From an uncultured Burkholderiales bacterium (GTDB lineage Bacteria > Pseudomonadota > Gammaproteobacteria > Burkholderiales > Thiobacillaceae), in the NCBI GenBank assembly GCA_937949525.1, contig CALEDT010000014.1:1-43589 (forward strand): DNA of 43,589 bases, read 5' to 3'. Below are positions 43,208 to 43,589 of the stretch, one piece after another (within the stretch, counting starts at the first letter, position 1; each line of letters starts with the position of its first letter). The position numbers were made by a program, and so were the translations under genes. The notes under the pieces are model-generated. The model searched no databases, had not been told where the DNA came from, and saw only the letters and a list, made by a program, of their open reading frames with translations.

Positions 43208-43240
43208 AAAATCCCAACCCTTATCGGTTGGGATTTTTTT
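43208..43240 (+). terminator. Rho-independent terminator of ssrA
   Basis: The stem ATCCCAACC/GGTTGGGAT (43211-43219 with 43226-43234, extendable by A-T pairs) has a 6-base loop and runs into a T7 tract at 43234-43240. It lies seven bases after the tmRNA end and is one of the best intrinsic terminators in the window. Confidence 0.95.
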
Positions 43241-43506
43241 GCCTGTTCCCCGCGTATTGGCACGTGTTCACGGCGTGATCTTGCGGACACAGCCTTTGAG
43301 TTTGGACCGCCTTCGCCCCTCACGGCCTCTCTGTTCTCTGTTTTTCGCTCAGTGTCCGTGGAGGACTCCGGGGACCTGTACGTGCACCATCAAGGACTTA
43401 GCGGCGCCGGTTGCAGTCGGCAACTGCCCGGCGGCGGCGACCGAGAGAGATCGTCAGGCCGCAAAAAGGCCGCCCGAAGGCGGCGGCGATGTGATGACAG
43501 GGCCCG
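43241..43506. other. Intergenic stretch after ssrA
   Basis: From the ssrA terminator to the minus-strand stop at 43507, apart from the terminator at 43463-43485, I see no gene. A 66-codon plus-strand frame at 43352-43552 has low-complexity arginine/glycine content and overlaps the opposing gene and its terminator, so it is not called. Confidence 0.6.
43463..43485 (-). terminator. Rho-independent terminator of the minus-strand gene entering from the right
   Basis: On the minus strand GCCGCC-TTCG-GGCGGC (43469-43484) is a 6-base stem with the very stable TTCG tetraloop, followed by CCTTTTTG, a five-T run. It lies 22 bases after the stop at 43507-43509. Confidence 0.85.
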
Positions 43507-43589
43507 TCAGGGCATCGAGGTCAGCACCCGGATCTGCTCGGCCCAGCCATAGGGCCACGGGCGACCCAGCAGTCGCTCGACGGGCAGCT
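43507..43589 (-). CDS. C-terminal fragment of an unrecognised protein
   Basis: The frame enters from the right edge on the minus strand and stops at the TGA at 43507-43509. The last visible residues read LLGRPWPYGWAEQIRVLTSM. I do not recognise the family. That this is a real gene end is supported by the strong terminator just downstream, not by the sequence. Nothing more can be said from 26 residues. Confidence 0.55.
   Translation of the reverse strand, partial: LPVERLLGRPWPYGWAEQIRVLTSMP

Noticed and set aside
43352-43552. 66-codon plus-strand frame after ssrA
   Set aside because: It overlaps an opposing terminator and gene end and has an arginine-rich low-complexity translation.

Overview
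This is a gene-dense, GC-rich chromosomal window. It most resembles a gammaproteobacterium with a respiratory, possibly chemolithotrophic, lifestyle. The main pointers are the gammaproteobacterial order surE-pcm-nlpD-rpoS followed by a yrfG-like gene, a yqjD-yqjE-yqjK trio, LplT, UbiG, octaprenyl-type IspB, a one-piece tmRNA and a periplasmic nitrate reductase. I cannot fix genus or family by eye. I see no prophage, insertion sequence, CRISPR array or integron. Most of the window is core or conserved accessory chromosome.

Layout. 1-10966 (mostly minus strand): the tail of a probable amidohydrolase, a DUF502 membrane protein, a first protein-isoaspartate methyltransferase, then glycogen phosphorylase (glgP), phosphoketolase (xfp), acetate kinase (ackA) and a Tat-exported PhoD phosphatase, followed by DUF1499 and YceH proteins. 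glgP-xfp-ackA reads as a module turning stored glycogen into acetyl phosphate, acetate and ATP. 11033-17123: a MEKHLA-domain protein, an internally deleted SDR pseudogene, a polysaccharide pyruvyl transferase, a VC0807-like membrane protein, and a translationally coupled pair made of the radical SAM protein ArsS and a membrane-domain/flavoprotein disulfide-reductase fusion. 17188-21830: yqjD-yqjE-yqjK behind a sigma-S-like promoter, a LexA-like S24 protein without the catalytic lysine, mutL, tRNA-Pro(CGG), ispB and tRNA-Thr(CGT) with a clear sigma-70 promoter.

22033-28564: an HD-GYP cyclic-di-GMP phosphodiesterase facing an HDOD protein, then napA-napB (periplasmic nitrate reductase) behind a perfect FNR-type box, and a thioredoxin-fold lipid- or membrane-anchored TlpA-like fusion protein. 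28796-33269: surE-pcm-nlpD-rpoS-yrfG-dnr, tightly packed with several 4-base overlaps. The last gene encodes a Crp/Fnr regulator lacking the FeS cysteines but carrying the FNR-type DNA-reading residues E-x-x-S-R, so it is the best in-window candidate for the napA site. 33282-38419: a Mth938-type protein, then alaC-hom-thrC (alanine and threonine synthesis) directly overlapped by a secreted barnase-like ribonuclease and its barstar-like inhibitor.

38520-43589: lplT, an AT-rich divergent control region, a LysR regulator, an unknown small protein, ubiG overlapping a Gph/MupP-type phosphatase, the tmRNA gene (tag ANDETYALAA) with a strong terminator, and the last 27 codons of an unrecognised minus-strand gene with its own terminator.

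The most promising leads are the matched FNR-box/Dnr pair around a minimal napAB, the ArsS plus VTT-flavoprotein couple, the barnase/barstar pair fused translationally to the threonine operon, the lysine-less S24 protein in the mutL operon, and the sigma-S-like promoter of yqjDEK.
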